From assembly GCF_900114415.1 (NCBI RefSeq), contig NZ_FOSZ01000006.1:1-64000 (forward strand): a stretch of 64,000 nt of DNA, written 5' to 3'. Below, one piece after another: positions 44,027 through 52,069 of this stretch. The position numbers were made by a program, and so were the translations under genes. Below the pieces are notes generated by a model. It was given only the letters and a program-made list of their open reading frames with translations, had not been told where the DNA came from and did not search any database. This DNA is from Shimia haliotis. GTDB taxonomy: Bacteria; Pseudomonadota; Alphaproteobacteria; Rhodobacterales; Rhodobacteraceae. Within the stretch, counting starts at the first letter, position 1. Every line of letters begins with the position of its first letter.

Positions 44027-44378
44027 TGTGCGCAACTTCTTGTGATCAGCCATTGTGATCACCGCGCAGGCTCTTGGAGCTCTGTAAGTGCAAGAAGCGT
44101 TGATTCGAACACAGGGCGCAGGAAACGCGCGCGGCGGGAGCGTGTCTAATCTGCATTAAATTTTAGATATTTGATTAACCAAGATTCGGGCCATTTGACC
44201 CGAAAAGCGCCTTTTGTGGCGGGAGCTTGCCGACGCAATTGTCGGAAATTTGCCGATAATTGAGGCCACCGCGGCGCGGCGCGAGTTGGGTGTTGTGTGC
44301 GCTGCATTGCCCGTCGAAAGAGGCGACGAGAACCCGAAAACGGGTCACTCGACCCACAACCCAACTCTAGGAAGTGTT
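44027..44378. promoter_or_regulatory. Control region upstream of porin 3
   Basis: About 350 bases without a clear gene. TGTGATCA occurs twice, at 44041-44048 and 44054-44061, 13 bases apart, a typical spacing for dimeric regulator binding on one DNA face. Further down are an AT-rich block (about 44150-44180), a TCGGG/CCCGA hairpin near 44187 and CCGAC/GTCGG near 44231, probably in the 5' leader. Confidence 0.45.
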
Positions 44379-45287
44379 ATGAAAAACGTTCTCCTTGCCT
44401 CCTCGGCACTTATTCTGACTGCTGGCGCAGCCGCCGCAGACATCACCTTCTCCGGTGACGCACGCTTCGGTATCGTACACGACAGCTCCGTTTCCGCGGA
44501 CAACACAGGTATCCACAACCGCTTTACTCTCAACATTGATGCGGCGACTGAAACCGACTCCGGTCTGGAGTTCTTTGCCCGCGTTCGTGTTCGTGGCGAG
44601 AACACCGGCGTTGATGGCGACCCTGTCACTCCCGGCAACCAAGCAAATGCATCAGGCGTTTCCGCACCTCGCGTTGGTGTTCGGGCCGGCGGTGTTGAAG
44701 TTGCCGTAGGCAACATCAAAGGCGCCATCGAAGAAATGCCTGGCCTCTATGGCGGTGAAGTTGGTCTGACCGCACTGGGCGACCTCAACGCTGTTGCTAA
44801 AACAACTCGTACCAGCGACAACTGGGATATGTTCAGCTCCGCTGGTGGCGGCGCTAACGGCGCGGAAGTTCTGTACTCCGGCAACGGCATTTCCGGCCAC
44901 CTGTCCCACAGCCCCGTCAGCGACCGTACCGCCCTGTTCGCAGCGTATGAGCAGGACACATGGTTTGTTGCTGGTGGTTATCAGACCGGTGATCTGTCGA
45001 TCGACGACAAAGTGATCCTGACCGCAGGTGCAACATTTGGTAACTTTGGCGTTGGCGCAGGCTATGCCGACAACGACGGCACCGAAAAATGGCGTTTGAG
45101 CGGCACCGCACGTGTTGGCGCGGCGACTGTTCTGACCGCATTCGTTGCAGACGATGAATCGGCAACGGAAACTCTCTGGGGTGTGGGCTTCAATCACGAC
45201 CTCGGCGGTGCGGAATTCGTTGGTGGTGTTGTTTCCGACGAAGACGGCGAAAACCAAGCTGACCTGGGTCTGCGGTTCAACTTCTGA
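44379..45287 (+). CDS. Alphaproteobacterial porin 3
   Basis: A 302-residue third porin: signal peptide MKNVLLASSALILTAGAAAA, ITFSGDARFGIVHDSS, HNRFTLNIDAATETDSGLEF, and a terminal ADLGLRFNF. An insertion of about ten residues (VDGDPVTPGNQANAS) in an early loop, which is probably surface- or constriction-facing, separates it from porins 1 and 2. An in-frame extension upstream of the ATG covers the leader and is not coding. Expression conditions may differ from the other copies, given its distinct upstream region. Confidence 0.92.
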   Translation: MKNVLLASSALILTAGAAAADITFSGDARFGIVHDSSVSADNTGIHNRFTLNIDAATETDSGLEFFARVRVRGENTGVDGDPVTPGNQANASGVSAPRVGVRAGGVEVAVGNIKGAIEEMPGLYGGEVGLTALGDLNAVAKTTRTSDNWDMFSSAGGGANGAEVLYSGNGISGHLSHSPVSDRTALFAAYEQDTWFVAGGYQTGDLSIDDKVILTAGATFGNFGVGAGYADNDGTEKWRLSGTARVGAATVLTAFVADDESATETLWGVGFNHDLGGAEFVGGVVSDEDGENQADLGLRFNF

Positions 45288-45314
45288 TCCTCGACACTGG
45301 CTTTAGGCTACGAG

Positions 45315-45348
45315 AGAGGCGGCGCTGTTGCGCTGCCTCTTTTCTTTT
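45315..45348 (+). terminator. Terminator after porin 3
   Basis: AGAGGCGGCGC-TGTT-GCGCTGCCTCT (one wobble pair) is followed by TTTCTTTT. Confidence 0.9.
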
Positions 45349-45398
45349 GCGCGATGTTGGTGTTCTTTGCGCCAACGCCAGCCGAAACGGAGACAGCT

Positions 45399-46055
45399 AT
45401 GTCGCTGACTGAGATCACTGCCAAGATACATAAGGCCGAAGAGGCCGCGGACCGACCTGTGGGCGCGACCGATCTGATTGCGGTGAGCAAACGACAGCCA
45501 GACGCGCGGGTCGCGGATGTTCTGGCCGAGGGGCACCGAGTTTTCGGAGAAAATCAGGTGCAGGAAGCCGCCGGCAAGTGGCCCGGCTTCAAGGAACAGT
45601 TCGACGGCGTGTCCGTGCATCTTTTGGGACCGTTGCAGACCAACAAGGCGCGGCAGGCGATGGAGTTGTTTGACGTCATTCATTCTCTGGATCGCCCGAA
45701 GTTGGCAAAGACGCTGTCGCGACTGGCACAGGAGACCGGTAGCTGTCCTGATCTTTTCATTCAGGTGAACACCGGTGAGGAGCCGCAGAAAGCGGGCGTT
45801 TTGCTTGCGGATGTCGATGGATTCGTCGCGGACTGCCGCGCGTTGGAACTGCCGGTTGTCGGATTGATGTGTATCCCGCCGGTCGATGAAGAGCCGTCGC
45901 TGCATTTCGCATTGCTTGCCAAACTGGCGACGCGCAACGGGCTTGCGGGTTTGAGCATGGGCATGAGCGGTGATTTTGAGCGGGCGGTGGCGCTTGGGGC
46001 GACCTGTGTGCGGGTTGGCTCTGCGATTTTTGGCGAGCGCCCGACGCAAACGTGA
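45399..46055 (+). CDS. yggS: YggS/PLPBP-family pyridoxal phosphate homeostasis protein
   Basis: A 218-residue alanine-racemase-N-like TIM-barrel protein. The PLP Lys is in DLIAVSKRQPDARVADVL; EGHRVFGENQVQEAAGK, VHLLGPLQTNKARQAM, FIQVNTGEEPQKAGVLLAD, GLSMGMSGDFERAVALGATC and VRVGSAIFGER are all conserved. It binds PLP and helps keep cellular B6 vitamers and amino/keto-acid pools balanced, without known catalytic activity. The ATG at 45399 was chosen over a frame extension of 15 residues that lies in the porin terminator region. Confidence 0.95.
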   Translation: MSLTEITAKIHKAEEAADRPVGATDLIAVSKRQPDARVADVLAEGHRVFGENQVQEAAGKWPGFKEQFDGVSVHLLGPLQTNKARQAMELFDVIHSLDRPKLAKTLSRLAQETGSCPDLFIQVNTGEEPQKAGVLLADVDGFVADCRALELPVVGLMCIPPVDEEPSLHFALLAKLATRNGLAGLSMGMSGDFERAVALGATCVRVGSAIFGERPTQT

Positions 46056-46119
46056 TTGTGCGCTCTGCCGCTGAATGTGCGATTGTGAGGCGGACAGATT
46101 TTGTTTCAGAGGTTTTACC

Positions 46120-46512
46120 ATGCGCATTTTTACCGGAATTTTCCTGCTTTGCCTGAGCGCCGGCACGGCGTCTGCGGAGTTTTCCCTGCGATTTGACAGT
46201 TGGGGCGATATCCCGTTTTGCAACAATGGCAACCCGAAGTCGGTGAACAGTCCGGCGTTTGTCCTGACAGATATTCCGGCGGGTACAACGACCGTGCAGT
46301 TCTATTTCCGCAATCTGAACACGCCCGCAGCCAACCGCGGTGGCAGCAAGCGACTTGCGGTGCCGGCGGATGGACGGTTTCCGGCGGGCACATTCAAGTA
46401 TCGCGGGCCCTGTCCGATTAATGGCGTGAACACCTATGAATGGAAGGTCACGGCGCGGAATGGCAATCGGGTTAGCGGCAATGCAAAGGCGCGGCGCGAC
46501 TACCCTGAATAA
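46120..46512 (+). CDS. Small exported protein, possibly PEBP-like
   Basis: A 130-residue protein with a clear signal peptide (MRIFTGIFLLCLSAGTASAE). The mature part has FVLTDIPAGTTTVQFYFRNL and, near the end, YRGPCPINGVNTYEWKVTAR, which recall the GVPxGT and YxGPCPPxGxxHRYxFxVxA segments of phosphatidylethanolamine-binding-like (YbhB) proteins. The usual central DxDAP and GxHR elements are not evident, so this is a distant or truncated relative at best. Two Cys may form a disulfide. It follows yggS by about 65 bases. Confidence 0.6.
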   Translation: MRIFTGIFLLCLSAGTASAEFSLRFDSWGDIPFCNNGNPKSVNSPAFVLTDIPAGTTTVQFYFRNLNTPAANRGGSKRLAVPADGRFPAGTFKYRGPCPINGVNTYEWKVTARNGNRVSGNAKARRDYPE

Positions 46513-46515
46513 GCT

Positions 46516-47010
46516 CTAGAGCACGATCACGCTGGTTCCGGGAGCGGCGTGGCGGGCCATGAATGCCATGTGATCGCGGCGGAAGGCGATGCAGCCTTCT
46601 GTTGGGTAGCACCGCCGTCTCCAGCTGTGCAGGAAGATCGCGGAACCTTTGCCGGATTGCGCAACAGGCCAGTTCCAATCTGTCAGCAGGATCATGTCAT
46701 ATAGTGGATCGGCGCGGCGCAAGCGCTCGTGGCTGAGCGCATAAGGCGCGCGGACAAGTTGATTGTAGTGCGCATCTCCGCTGGCGTCGGACCAGAGGTC
46801 GTCTTTGCCGATGGGTTGCGCCCATGGCGCGGGCGCAGGCAGGCGGTCGGCGCGGTAGAGCAGGCCGGTGATTTTGTGATGCCCGCGCGGCGTGGCTCCG
46901 TCGCCTTCCCGCTTGTCGGTCAGGATACCGCCCTTGCCTATGGTGCAGGGGAAGTATTGCCCCATGAAACGCACCCCGCGTTTGGTCAGTACAAGATCGA
47001 AGGGGGTCAC
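46516..47010 (-). CDS. L,D-transpeptidase (YkuD-fold) family protein
   Basis: A 164-residue protein with the YkuD catalytic signature: SAIFLHSWRRRCYPTEGCIA, giving the His and the TxGC nucleophile Cys, followed by FRRDHM. No signal peptide or membrane helix is visible, which is unusual for an enzyme that cross-links or modifies peptidoglycan and suggests a YafK-like or non-classical member. It overlaps ribA by four bases and is presumably co-translated with it. Its 3' end abuts the exported protein gene with a gap of 3 bases. Confidence 0.85.
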   Translation of the reverse strand: MTPFDLVLTKRGVRFMGQYFPCTIGKGGILTDKREGDGATPRGHHKITGLLYRADRLPAPAPWAQPIGKDDLWSDASGDAHYNQLVRAPYALSHERLRRADPLYDMILLTDWNWPVAQSGKGSAIFLHSWRRRCYPTEGCIAFRRDHMAFMARHAAPGTSVIVL

Positions 47011-48098
47011 AGCATGTGGCCCGATTTGCTGGCTTTGGTGGCGAGGTAAGCCGTGTTGTGGGCGTTTTCGCCAACTTTCAGCGCCACACGCTCGGCGACC
47101 GAAATGCCTGTGGCCTCCATCATTTCAATCTTGCGCGGGTTGTTGGTCAAAAGACGGACCGAGGAAAACCCCAATTCTTTGAGGATCTTGGCGCCGATGC
47201 GGAAATCACGTTCGTCATCTTCAAAGCCAAGGCGGTGGTTGGCCTCGACTGTATCAAAACCCTGATCCTGAAGAGAATAGGCGCGCATTTTGTTGGCAAG
47301 GCCGATGCCGCGACCCTCTTGGTTGAGATAGAGCAGAACGCCAGCGCCTTCGCCGCCCATTTGCATCAGCGCTGCGTTGAGCTGAGGGCCGCAGTCGCAT
47401 TTCAGAGAGCCCAAAACATCGCCGGTAAAGCAGGCGGAATGCAGGCGCGCGAGGACGGGTTTGTCGCGCGCCGGGCGGCCAATTTCGATGGCATAGTGTT
47501 CTTCGCCGCCGTCTTCGGGACGGAATATATGCAGTCGGCCGGCGTCTGCGGCGCGGATTGGCAGGCGGGCGTGCACAACAGGGTGCAGAGGGCTCGATGC
47601 TGCAAGATGAGGCGCGGCGAGGTCGGCGGGAATCACGGTGAGGCCGTGTTCCAGCGCAAAGGTGGCGGCGTTCTTGAGCGTGAGGGCCAGAGCCGCAGGC
47701 AGGAGCTGCGCGGATTTCACCAGTTTGATCGCGGCGCGGTGCAGGTCAGGCGCACCATCACGTTCAGTGGCGAGCGGGCCTTTCATCGGGGTGCGGAGGT
47801 CGTCAGCGGGATCAGCAATAGCGCGCAGCCATGTGAGGTCGGCATCCGAAGGCAGGCGCACGCGGGCAATGTCGCCGTCATAAGCGCGAGCCTTGAGCGT
47901 TTCGGCGCGGCGGCCGGTGATGACGAGATGAGGCACGCCGCCTAGGTCACGCAGGTCAGCGAGGCGATCACGGTCCAGTGTTTCCGCGCTCATCACCAGA
48001 ACAGCCTGACCGCCGCCGGTCATGACGATGGGCACCCCCATGCGCAGGTCTGCACGGGCGCGGGCAATGCGTTCGACGATGTCTGGTGAAAAACTCAT
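47007..48098 (-). CDS. ribA: GTP cyclohydrolase II with degenerate RibB-like N-terminal domain
   Basis: A 363-residue protein from the ATG of MSFSPDIVERIARARADLRM. Residues ~170-363 are GTP cyclohydrolase II: zinc ligands in HSACFTGDVLGSLKCDCG, then YLNQEGRGIGLANKMRAYSL, the NQEGRG substrate loop, and LTNNPRKIEMMEATGISVAE. It opens GTP to start riboflavin synthesis. Residues 1-165 resemble dihydroxybutanone-phosphate synthase (HRAAIKLVKSAQLLPAALAL) but lack its acidic DREDEGD motif, so that half is probably inactive. An upstream extension of 19 codons is less likely. Overlaps the L,D-transpeptidase gene by four bases. Confidence 0.92.
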   Translation of the reverse strand: MSFSPDIVERIARARADLRMGVPIVMTGGGQAVLVMSAETLDRDRLADLRDLGGVPHLVITGRRAETLKARAYDGDIARVRLPSDADLTWLRAIADPADDLRTPMKGPLATERDGAPDLHRAAIKLVKSAQLLPAALALTLKNAATFALEHGLTVIPADLAAPHLAASSPLHPVVHARLPIRAADAGRLHIFRPEDGGEEHYAIEIGRPARDKPVLARLHSACFTGDVLGSLKCDCGPQLNAALMQMGGEGAGVLLYLNQEGRGIGLANKMRAYSLQDQGFDTVEANHRLGFEDDERDFRIGAKILKELGFSSVRLLTNNPRKIEMMEATGISVAERVALKVGENAHNTAYLATKASKSGHML

Positions 48099-48270
48099 CT
48101 GGTCCTCGCGACTTAGCGCATCACATGTAGCCCCCTTTGCAGCAATATGAAACATTTGACCTCACAGAAACACGAGGGCGTGAAGCGATTGCAGTAAATC
48201 TTGTTGTGGCTTTCCTACGTATCCATGTCGTGAACAGAAATTGATACGAAGTGAAACGTGGAGGACACGG

Positions 48271-48957
48271 ATGGCACAGTTGAAGAAAATCCTGCTGGTG
48301 GATGATGATGAGGATCTGCGCGAGGCTCTGTCGGAGCAGCTGATTATGACTGAGGATTTTGACGTCTTCGAAGCTGGCAACGGGTCCGAAGCGATGAGCC
48401 GCGTCAAGGAAGGTCTTTATGACATCATCATTCTGGATGTGGGACTGCCGGACACCGACGGGCGCGAGCTTTGCCGCTTGATGCGCAAGCAGGGGGTCAA
48501 GAGCCCTGTGTTGATGTTGACTGGGCATGACAGCGATGCGGACACCATTCTTGGTCTGGATTCCGGCGCGAATGACTATGTGACCAAGCCGTTCAAGTTT
48601 CCTGTGCTTTTGGCGCGTATCCGGGCGCAGTTGCGCCAGCATGAACAAAGCGAAGATGCTGTGTTTGTGCTTGGGCCGTATACGTTCAAGCCTGCGATGA
48701 AGATGTTGATCACTGAGGATGAGCGCAAGATTCGCCTCACCGAGAAAGAGACCAATATCTTGAAGTATCTCTATCGCTCGACAGATGGCGTGGTGGCACG
48801 GGATGTGCTGTTGCACGAGGTTTGGGGGTATAACGCGGGTGTGACGACACACACGCTGGAGACCCACATTTACCGTTTGCGCCAGAAAATCGAACCGGAT
48901 CCCAGCAATGCGCGGTTGTTGGTTACGGAAAGCGGGGGTTACCGCTTGGTGGCATGA
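48271..48957 (+). CDS. OmpR-family response regulator
   Basis: A 228-residue regulator. The receiver domain has the acidic pocket (KKILLVDDDEDLREAL), the phospho-acceptor Asp in DIIILDVGLPDTDGREL, the Thr in VLMLTGHDS and Lys in DYVTKPFKFPVLLARIR. The winged-helix output domain follows (EKETNILKYLYRSTDGVVAR, TLETHIYRLRQKIEPD, LVTESGGYRLVA). No histidine kinase gene is adjacent, so its partner is elsewhere or the protein is an orphan. The ATG of MAQLKKILLV sits behind GTGGAGGACACGG. Confidence 0.94.
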   Translation: MAQLKKILLVDDDEDLREALSEQLIMTEDFDVFEAGNGSEAMSRVKEGLYDIIILDVGLPDTDGRELCRLMRKQGVKSPVLMLTGHDSDADTILGLDSGANDYVTKPFKFPVLLARIRAQLRQHEQSEDAVFVLGPYTFKPAMKMLITEDERKIRLTEKETNILKYLYRSTDGVVARDVLLHEVWGYNAGVTTHTLETHIYRLRQKIEPDPSNARLLVTESGGYRLVA

Positions 48958-49045
48958 GTTTTGGCGGAAATTCGCCGCTTTGATGCGAATTCTAATTATT
49001 CGACATCGAAGTAGAAGGAATTCTGCAACACTCTACCTATATGAA

Positions 49046-49130
49046 TGTTGTGAGAACACCCGCTCATGTCCGGGCAATGACATGACCTCCCTGTTGGACT
49101 GACCCGGGCTTCGGCTCGGGTCCTTTTTTT
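49046..49130 (+). ncRNA. Candidate trans-acting small RNA, copy 1
   Basis: Inferred RNA of ~85 bases. Hairpin 1: TCATGTC (49064) with GACATGA around loop CGGGCAAT. Then single-stranded CCTCCCTGTTGGACT (from 49086), whose CCTCCC is complementary to Shine-Dalgarno sequences. Then the terminator stem GACCCGGGC-TTCG-GCTCGGGTC and seven T. A CTATAT-like -10 lies just upstream (about 49036). The 5' end is guessed from similarity to copy 2. No open frame of note overlaps. The layout resembles the tandem AbcR- or CcsR-type small RNAs of alphaproteobacteria, but membership is not established. Confidence 0.75.
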
Positions 49131-49188
49131 GGGTCAGGTTTTGTTGACCTCGATCAAAGACGCATTTGAACTACATCTTTAGAGTGGG

Positions 49189-49273
49189 TGTTGAAAATGT
49201 TCCCGCCTATGTCCGGGTTATGACATAGACCTCCCTGTTGGACTGGCCCGGGCTTTGGCTCGGGCCCTTTTTT
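49189..49273 (+). ncRNA. Candidate trans-acting small RNA, copy 2
   Basis: A second copy 143-144 bases downstream with the same plan: hairpin CTATGTC/GACATAG around CGGGTTAT, the same CCTCCCTGTTGGACTG segment (from 49230), and terminator GGCCCGGGC-TTTG-GCTCGGGCC with TTTTTT. Relative to copy 1, two base pairs of hairpin 1 and one of the terminator stem changed on both sides and kept pairing. It has its own upstream TTGACC box (49144-49149), so it may be transcribed separately from copy 1. Confidence 0.75.
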
Positions 49274-49363
49274 GTTCACGCTGCAAATACGCAGGAAATC
49301 GCATTGGCAATGCCGGTGGGCCGAAGGTAGGGTGCGGGCAGATTTGATCCGGAGACCCTGCAT

Positions 49364-50152
49364 ATGTCCTTTACTCTTGCCACTTGGAACATCAATTCGG
49401 TGCGGCTGCGGGAGCCGATTGTACTGAAGCTTTTGCAGGAAGAAGCGCCGGATGTGCTTTGTTTGCAGGAGTGCAAAAGTCCGGTGGACAAGATCCCCAC
49501 TGAGGGCTTTGCGGCATTGGGATATACCCACATGGTCGCGCGTGGGCAGAAGGGGTACAACGGTGTCGCTATCCTGTCGAAGATTCCGATGGTCGAAGCG
49601 GGCAGCGAAGATTTTGCCGATCTCGATCATGCGCGTCACATCGCGGGCAAGCTTGAGAACGGCGTGACCATCCATAATTTCTATGTGCCCGCGGGCGGCG
49701 ACATTCCGGATCGGGAAAAGAACGAAAAGTTCGGACAGAAGCTGGATTACCTGACGGACATGCGGGACTGGTTCCACAAAGAAAAGCCGCAGAAATCGGT
49801 TCTGGTGGGAGACCTGAACATCGCGCCCCGCGAGGACGATGTCTGGGACCACAAGAAGCTTTTGAAAATCGTGAGCCACACGCCAACCGAGGTGGAGCAT
49901 CTGGCACAAACCCAAGAGGCGGGCGATTGGGTGGATGTGACGCGACAGGACATCCCTGAGGGGCGTCTGTATAGTTGGTGGAGCTACCGCGCGCGCGATT
50001 GGGATGCGGCGGACAAAGGGCGGCGGCTGGATCACGTTTGGGCGACAGGCGACATTTCAAACGCCGCGCATGGCAGCCGGGTTTTGCGGGCGGCGCGAGG
50101 CTGGGAAAAGCCAAGCGATCACGCTCCGGTGTTTGCCACCTTTGACCTTTGA
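49364..50152 (+). CDS. xthA: Exodeoxyribonuclease III
   Basis: A 262-residue AP endonuclease/exonuclease III. LATWNINSVRLREP, LQECKSPVDKIP (the metal-binding Glu), GYNGVAILSK, VLVGDLNIAPREDDVWD (Asp/Asn of the active site), WWSYRARDWDAADKGRRLDH and the final KPSDHAPVFATFDL (catalytic Asp-His) are all in place. It cuts abasic sites and trims 3' ends during base-excision repair. It follows the tandem small RNA genes, with about 90 bases between terminator and ATG. Confidence 0.96.
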   Translation: MSFTLATWNINSVRLREPIVLKLLQEEAPDVLCLQECKSPVDKIPTEGFAALGYTHMVARGQKGYNGVAILSKIPMVEAGSEDFADLDHARHIAGKLENGVTIHNFYVPAGGDIPDREKNEKFGQKLDYLTDMRDWFHKEKPQKSVLVGDLNIAPREDDVWDHKKLLKIVSHTPTEVEHLAQTQEAGDWVDVTRQDIPEGRLYSWWSYRARDWDAADKGRRLDHVWATGDISNAAHGSRVLRAARGWEKPSDHAPVFATFDL

Positions 50153-50205
50153 ATTTGTCGCGCTTGGCCTCATATAGAGGCCAACGCATATAAAGGACGA
50201 CCCCA

Positions 50206-51132
50206 ATGCTTGAACTTGGACAAGGCAACGGTGCAACGGCGCCGGCCGACAGCGATCTGATCAAAGACGTCTCTGAGGCAACTTTCATGGCTGACGTGGT
50301 GGACGCGTCGATGACTGTGCCGGTGATCGTGGATTTCTGGGCGCCATGGTGTGGCCCATGTAAAACCCTCGGCCCCGCGCTTGAGGCGGCGGTCACAGCG
50401 GCTGGCGGCGCCGTGAAGATGGCGAAAATCAACGTCGATGAAAACCAAGGCATTGCCGGGCAGATGCGCGTGCAGTCGATCCCAACGGTCTATGCCTTTT
50501 TCCAAGGTCAGCCGATTGATGGTTTCCAAGGAGCCCTGCCGCAGAGCGAGATCGAGGCCTTTGTGGCCAAGGTCGTAGAAGCCGGTGGCGGTGCGATGCC
50601 TGACGATGGTTTGGAAGGTGCGTTGGCCGCGGCGGAAGAGATGCTTGAGGCCGGTGACGCACAGGATGCTGCGGAAACCTTTGCCGCCATTCTGGAGCAG
50701 GACACCGAAAGCGTTGCGGCCTTTGCTGGTTTGGCACGTGCAAACATTGCGTTGGGCGCGCTGGATCAGGCGGAAGCTGTGCTGAACGGAGCGCCGGCAG
50801 CCTTTGCCGATGCGCCCGAAGTTGAAGCCGCGCATGCGCAGCTGGCACTGGCGCGGCAGGCAGAAAATGCCGGCCCTGTCGCCGAGCTGCGGGCAGCGGT
50901 TGAGGCGGACCCGAGCGATCATCAAGCGCGACTTGATCTCGCACAGGCTTTGCATGGCGCGGGTGAGGTCGAAGCGGCGGTGGATGAATTGCTGGAACTG
51001 TTCCGGCGCGACCGCGAGTGGAACGATGGTGCCGCGAAGGCGCAGCTTTTCACGATTTTTGAGGCTCTGCCAGCCAATGATGCGGTGGTTCTGAACGGTC
51101 GGCGCAAGTTGAGTTCGTTGATCTTTGCCTGA
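50206..51132 (+). CDS. YbbN/CnoX-like thioredoxin-TPR protein
   Basis: A 308-residue protein with a thioredoxin domain (VIVDFWAPWCGPCKTLGPAL; active site WCGPC, about residue 50) followed by Ala-rich tetratricopeptide-type helices (about 130-300). This is the YbbN/CnoX architecture, a redox-linked co-chaperone that protects proteins from oxidative aggregation. The retained CGPC suggests true oxidoreductase activity, unlike E. coli YbbN. The ATG follows AAAGGACGACCCCA. It is 27 bases before the LON-domain gene and probably in the same operon. Confidence 0.93.
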   Translation: MLELGQGNGATAPADSDLIKDVSEATFMADVVDASMTVPVIVDFWAPWCGPCKTLGPALEAAVTAAGGAVKMAKINVDENQGIAGQMRVQSIPTVYAFFQGQPIDGFQGALPQSEIEAFVAKVVEAGGGAMPDDGLEGALAAAEEMLEAGDAQDAAETFAAILEQDTESVAAFAGLARANIALGALDQAEAVLNGAPAAFADAPEVEAAHAQLALARQAENAGPVAELRAAVEADPSDHQARLDLAQALHGAGEVEAAVDELLELFRRDREWNDGAAKAQLFTIFEALPANDAVVLNGRRKLSSLIFA

Positions 51133-51159
51133 TTGGCAAAAGCGGAGTAGGCTGGCGCC

Positions 51160-51804
51160 ATGATCAAGGCGGCGGATCTTCCAAACACGATCGCGGTTTT
51201 CCCTCTTCCGGGGGCGTTGTTGCTGCCGCGATCGCGTTTGCCCCTACATATTTTCGAGCCGCGTTATCTTGCGATGCTGGATGATGTGTTAAAAACGCCG
51301 GAGCGGATGATCGGCATGGTGCAGCCCAATGAGGTGCCGGGCCGCGAAGGGCCGGGGCTTCAGGTGATTGGTTGTGCCGGGCGGATCACGCAATTTACGG
51401 AAACCGAGGACAATCGTTATTTGATCACGCTTACCGGCGTGTCGCGGTACCGGATTTTGGCGGAGGTGGATGGTTTCACGCCTTATCGGCGGTGCAACGT
51501 TGATTGGACGGGGTTTGACCGCGATCTGGGGCAGACGGAACATGACGAAGCCTTTGCGCGGCCGGCATTTCTGGCGCTTTTGCAACGATATTTCGAGCAG
51601 TTGCAGTTGCAGACCGACTGGGAAACCCTCAAGGATGCGGATGATGAGTTGCTGATCAATTCCTTGTCGATGCTTTTGGATTTTGGCGCTGAGGACAAGC
51701 AGGCCTTGCTTGAGGCGCCAAGTTTGAGCACGCGGCGGGAAACCTTGGTGACTCTGTTGGAATTTGCGCTGCGCGGCGGTGGTTCAGAGGATTTGATACA
51801 ATGA
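51160..51804 (+). CDS. LON peptidase N-terminal (substrate-binding) domain protein
   Basis: A 214-residue stand-alone LON substrate-binding domain. [35 protein letters not shown] and [20 protein letters not shown] match the ASCH-like Lon N-domain family. No AAA+ or protease part is present, so it may act as an adaptor or binding protein. It is linked to the thioredoxin-TPR gene upstream and overlaps the Trm112 gene by four bases (ATGA). Confidence 0.92.
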   Translation: MIKAADLPNTIAVFPLPGALLLPRSRLPLHIFEPRYLAMLDDVLKTPERMIGMVQPNEVPGREGPGLQVIGCAGRITQFTETEDNRYLITLTGVSRYRILAEVDGFTPYRRCNVDWTGFDRDLGQTEHDEAFARPAFLALLQRYFEQLQLQTDWETLKDADDELLINSLSMLLDFGAEDKQALLEAPSLSTRRETLVTLLEFALRGGGSEDLIQ

Positions 51805-51992
51805 TGGAAAACGTGATCGAGCCGGGGTTTGACCGACGCATGCTGGAAGCTCTGGTGTGCCCCGAAACGCGGGCGACGTTGGAATATGACGCCGAGAAAC
51901 AGGAATTGGTTTCGCGCGGCGCGGGGCTGGCTTTTCCGATCCGCAATGGCATTCCGGTGATGCTTGTGGATGAGGCGCGTACGCTGGATTGA
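51801..51992 (+). CDS. Trm112-family small protein
   Basis: A 63-residue protein, standard length for bacterial Trm112-like proteins. [20 protein letters not shown] and [20 protein letters not shown] match the family; the zinc-ribbon Cys set is reduced to a single Cys here. Homologues act as activating partners of methyltransferases in eukaryotes and archaea; the bacterial role is less clear. The ATG overlaps the preceding stop. Confidence 0.92.
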   Translation: MMENVIEPGFDRRMLEALVCPETRATLEYDAEKQELVSRGAGLAFPIRNGIPVMLVDEARTLD

Positions 51993-52069
51993 TGAGGGAA
52001 GGGGGCCAGCCATCCTTGGCCTGCGGCCAATTCACCCCGAGGTATTTTTGGCAATAGGAAGATGCGGGA

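Noticed and set aside
43052-44062. 336-residue minus-strand frame opposite porin 2
   Set aside because: Antisense shadow created by the strong codon bias of the porin genes.
49046-49273. Two simple terminators for the response regulator gene
   Set aside because: Each unit has a separate conserved 5' hairpin and a conserved unpaired segment, with compensatory changes, so they look like RNA genes rather than bare terminators.
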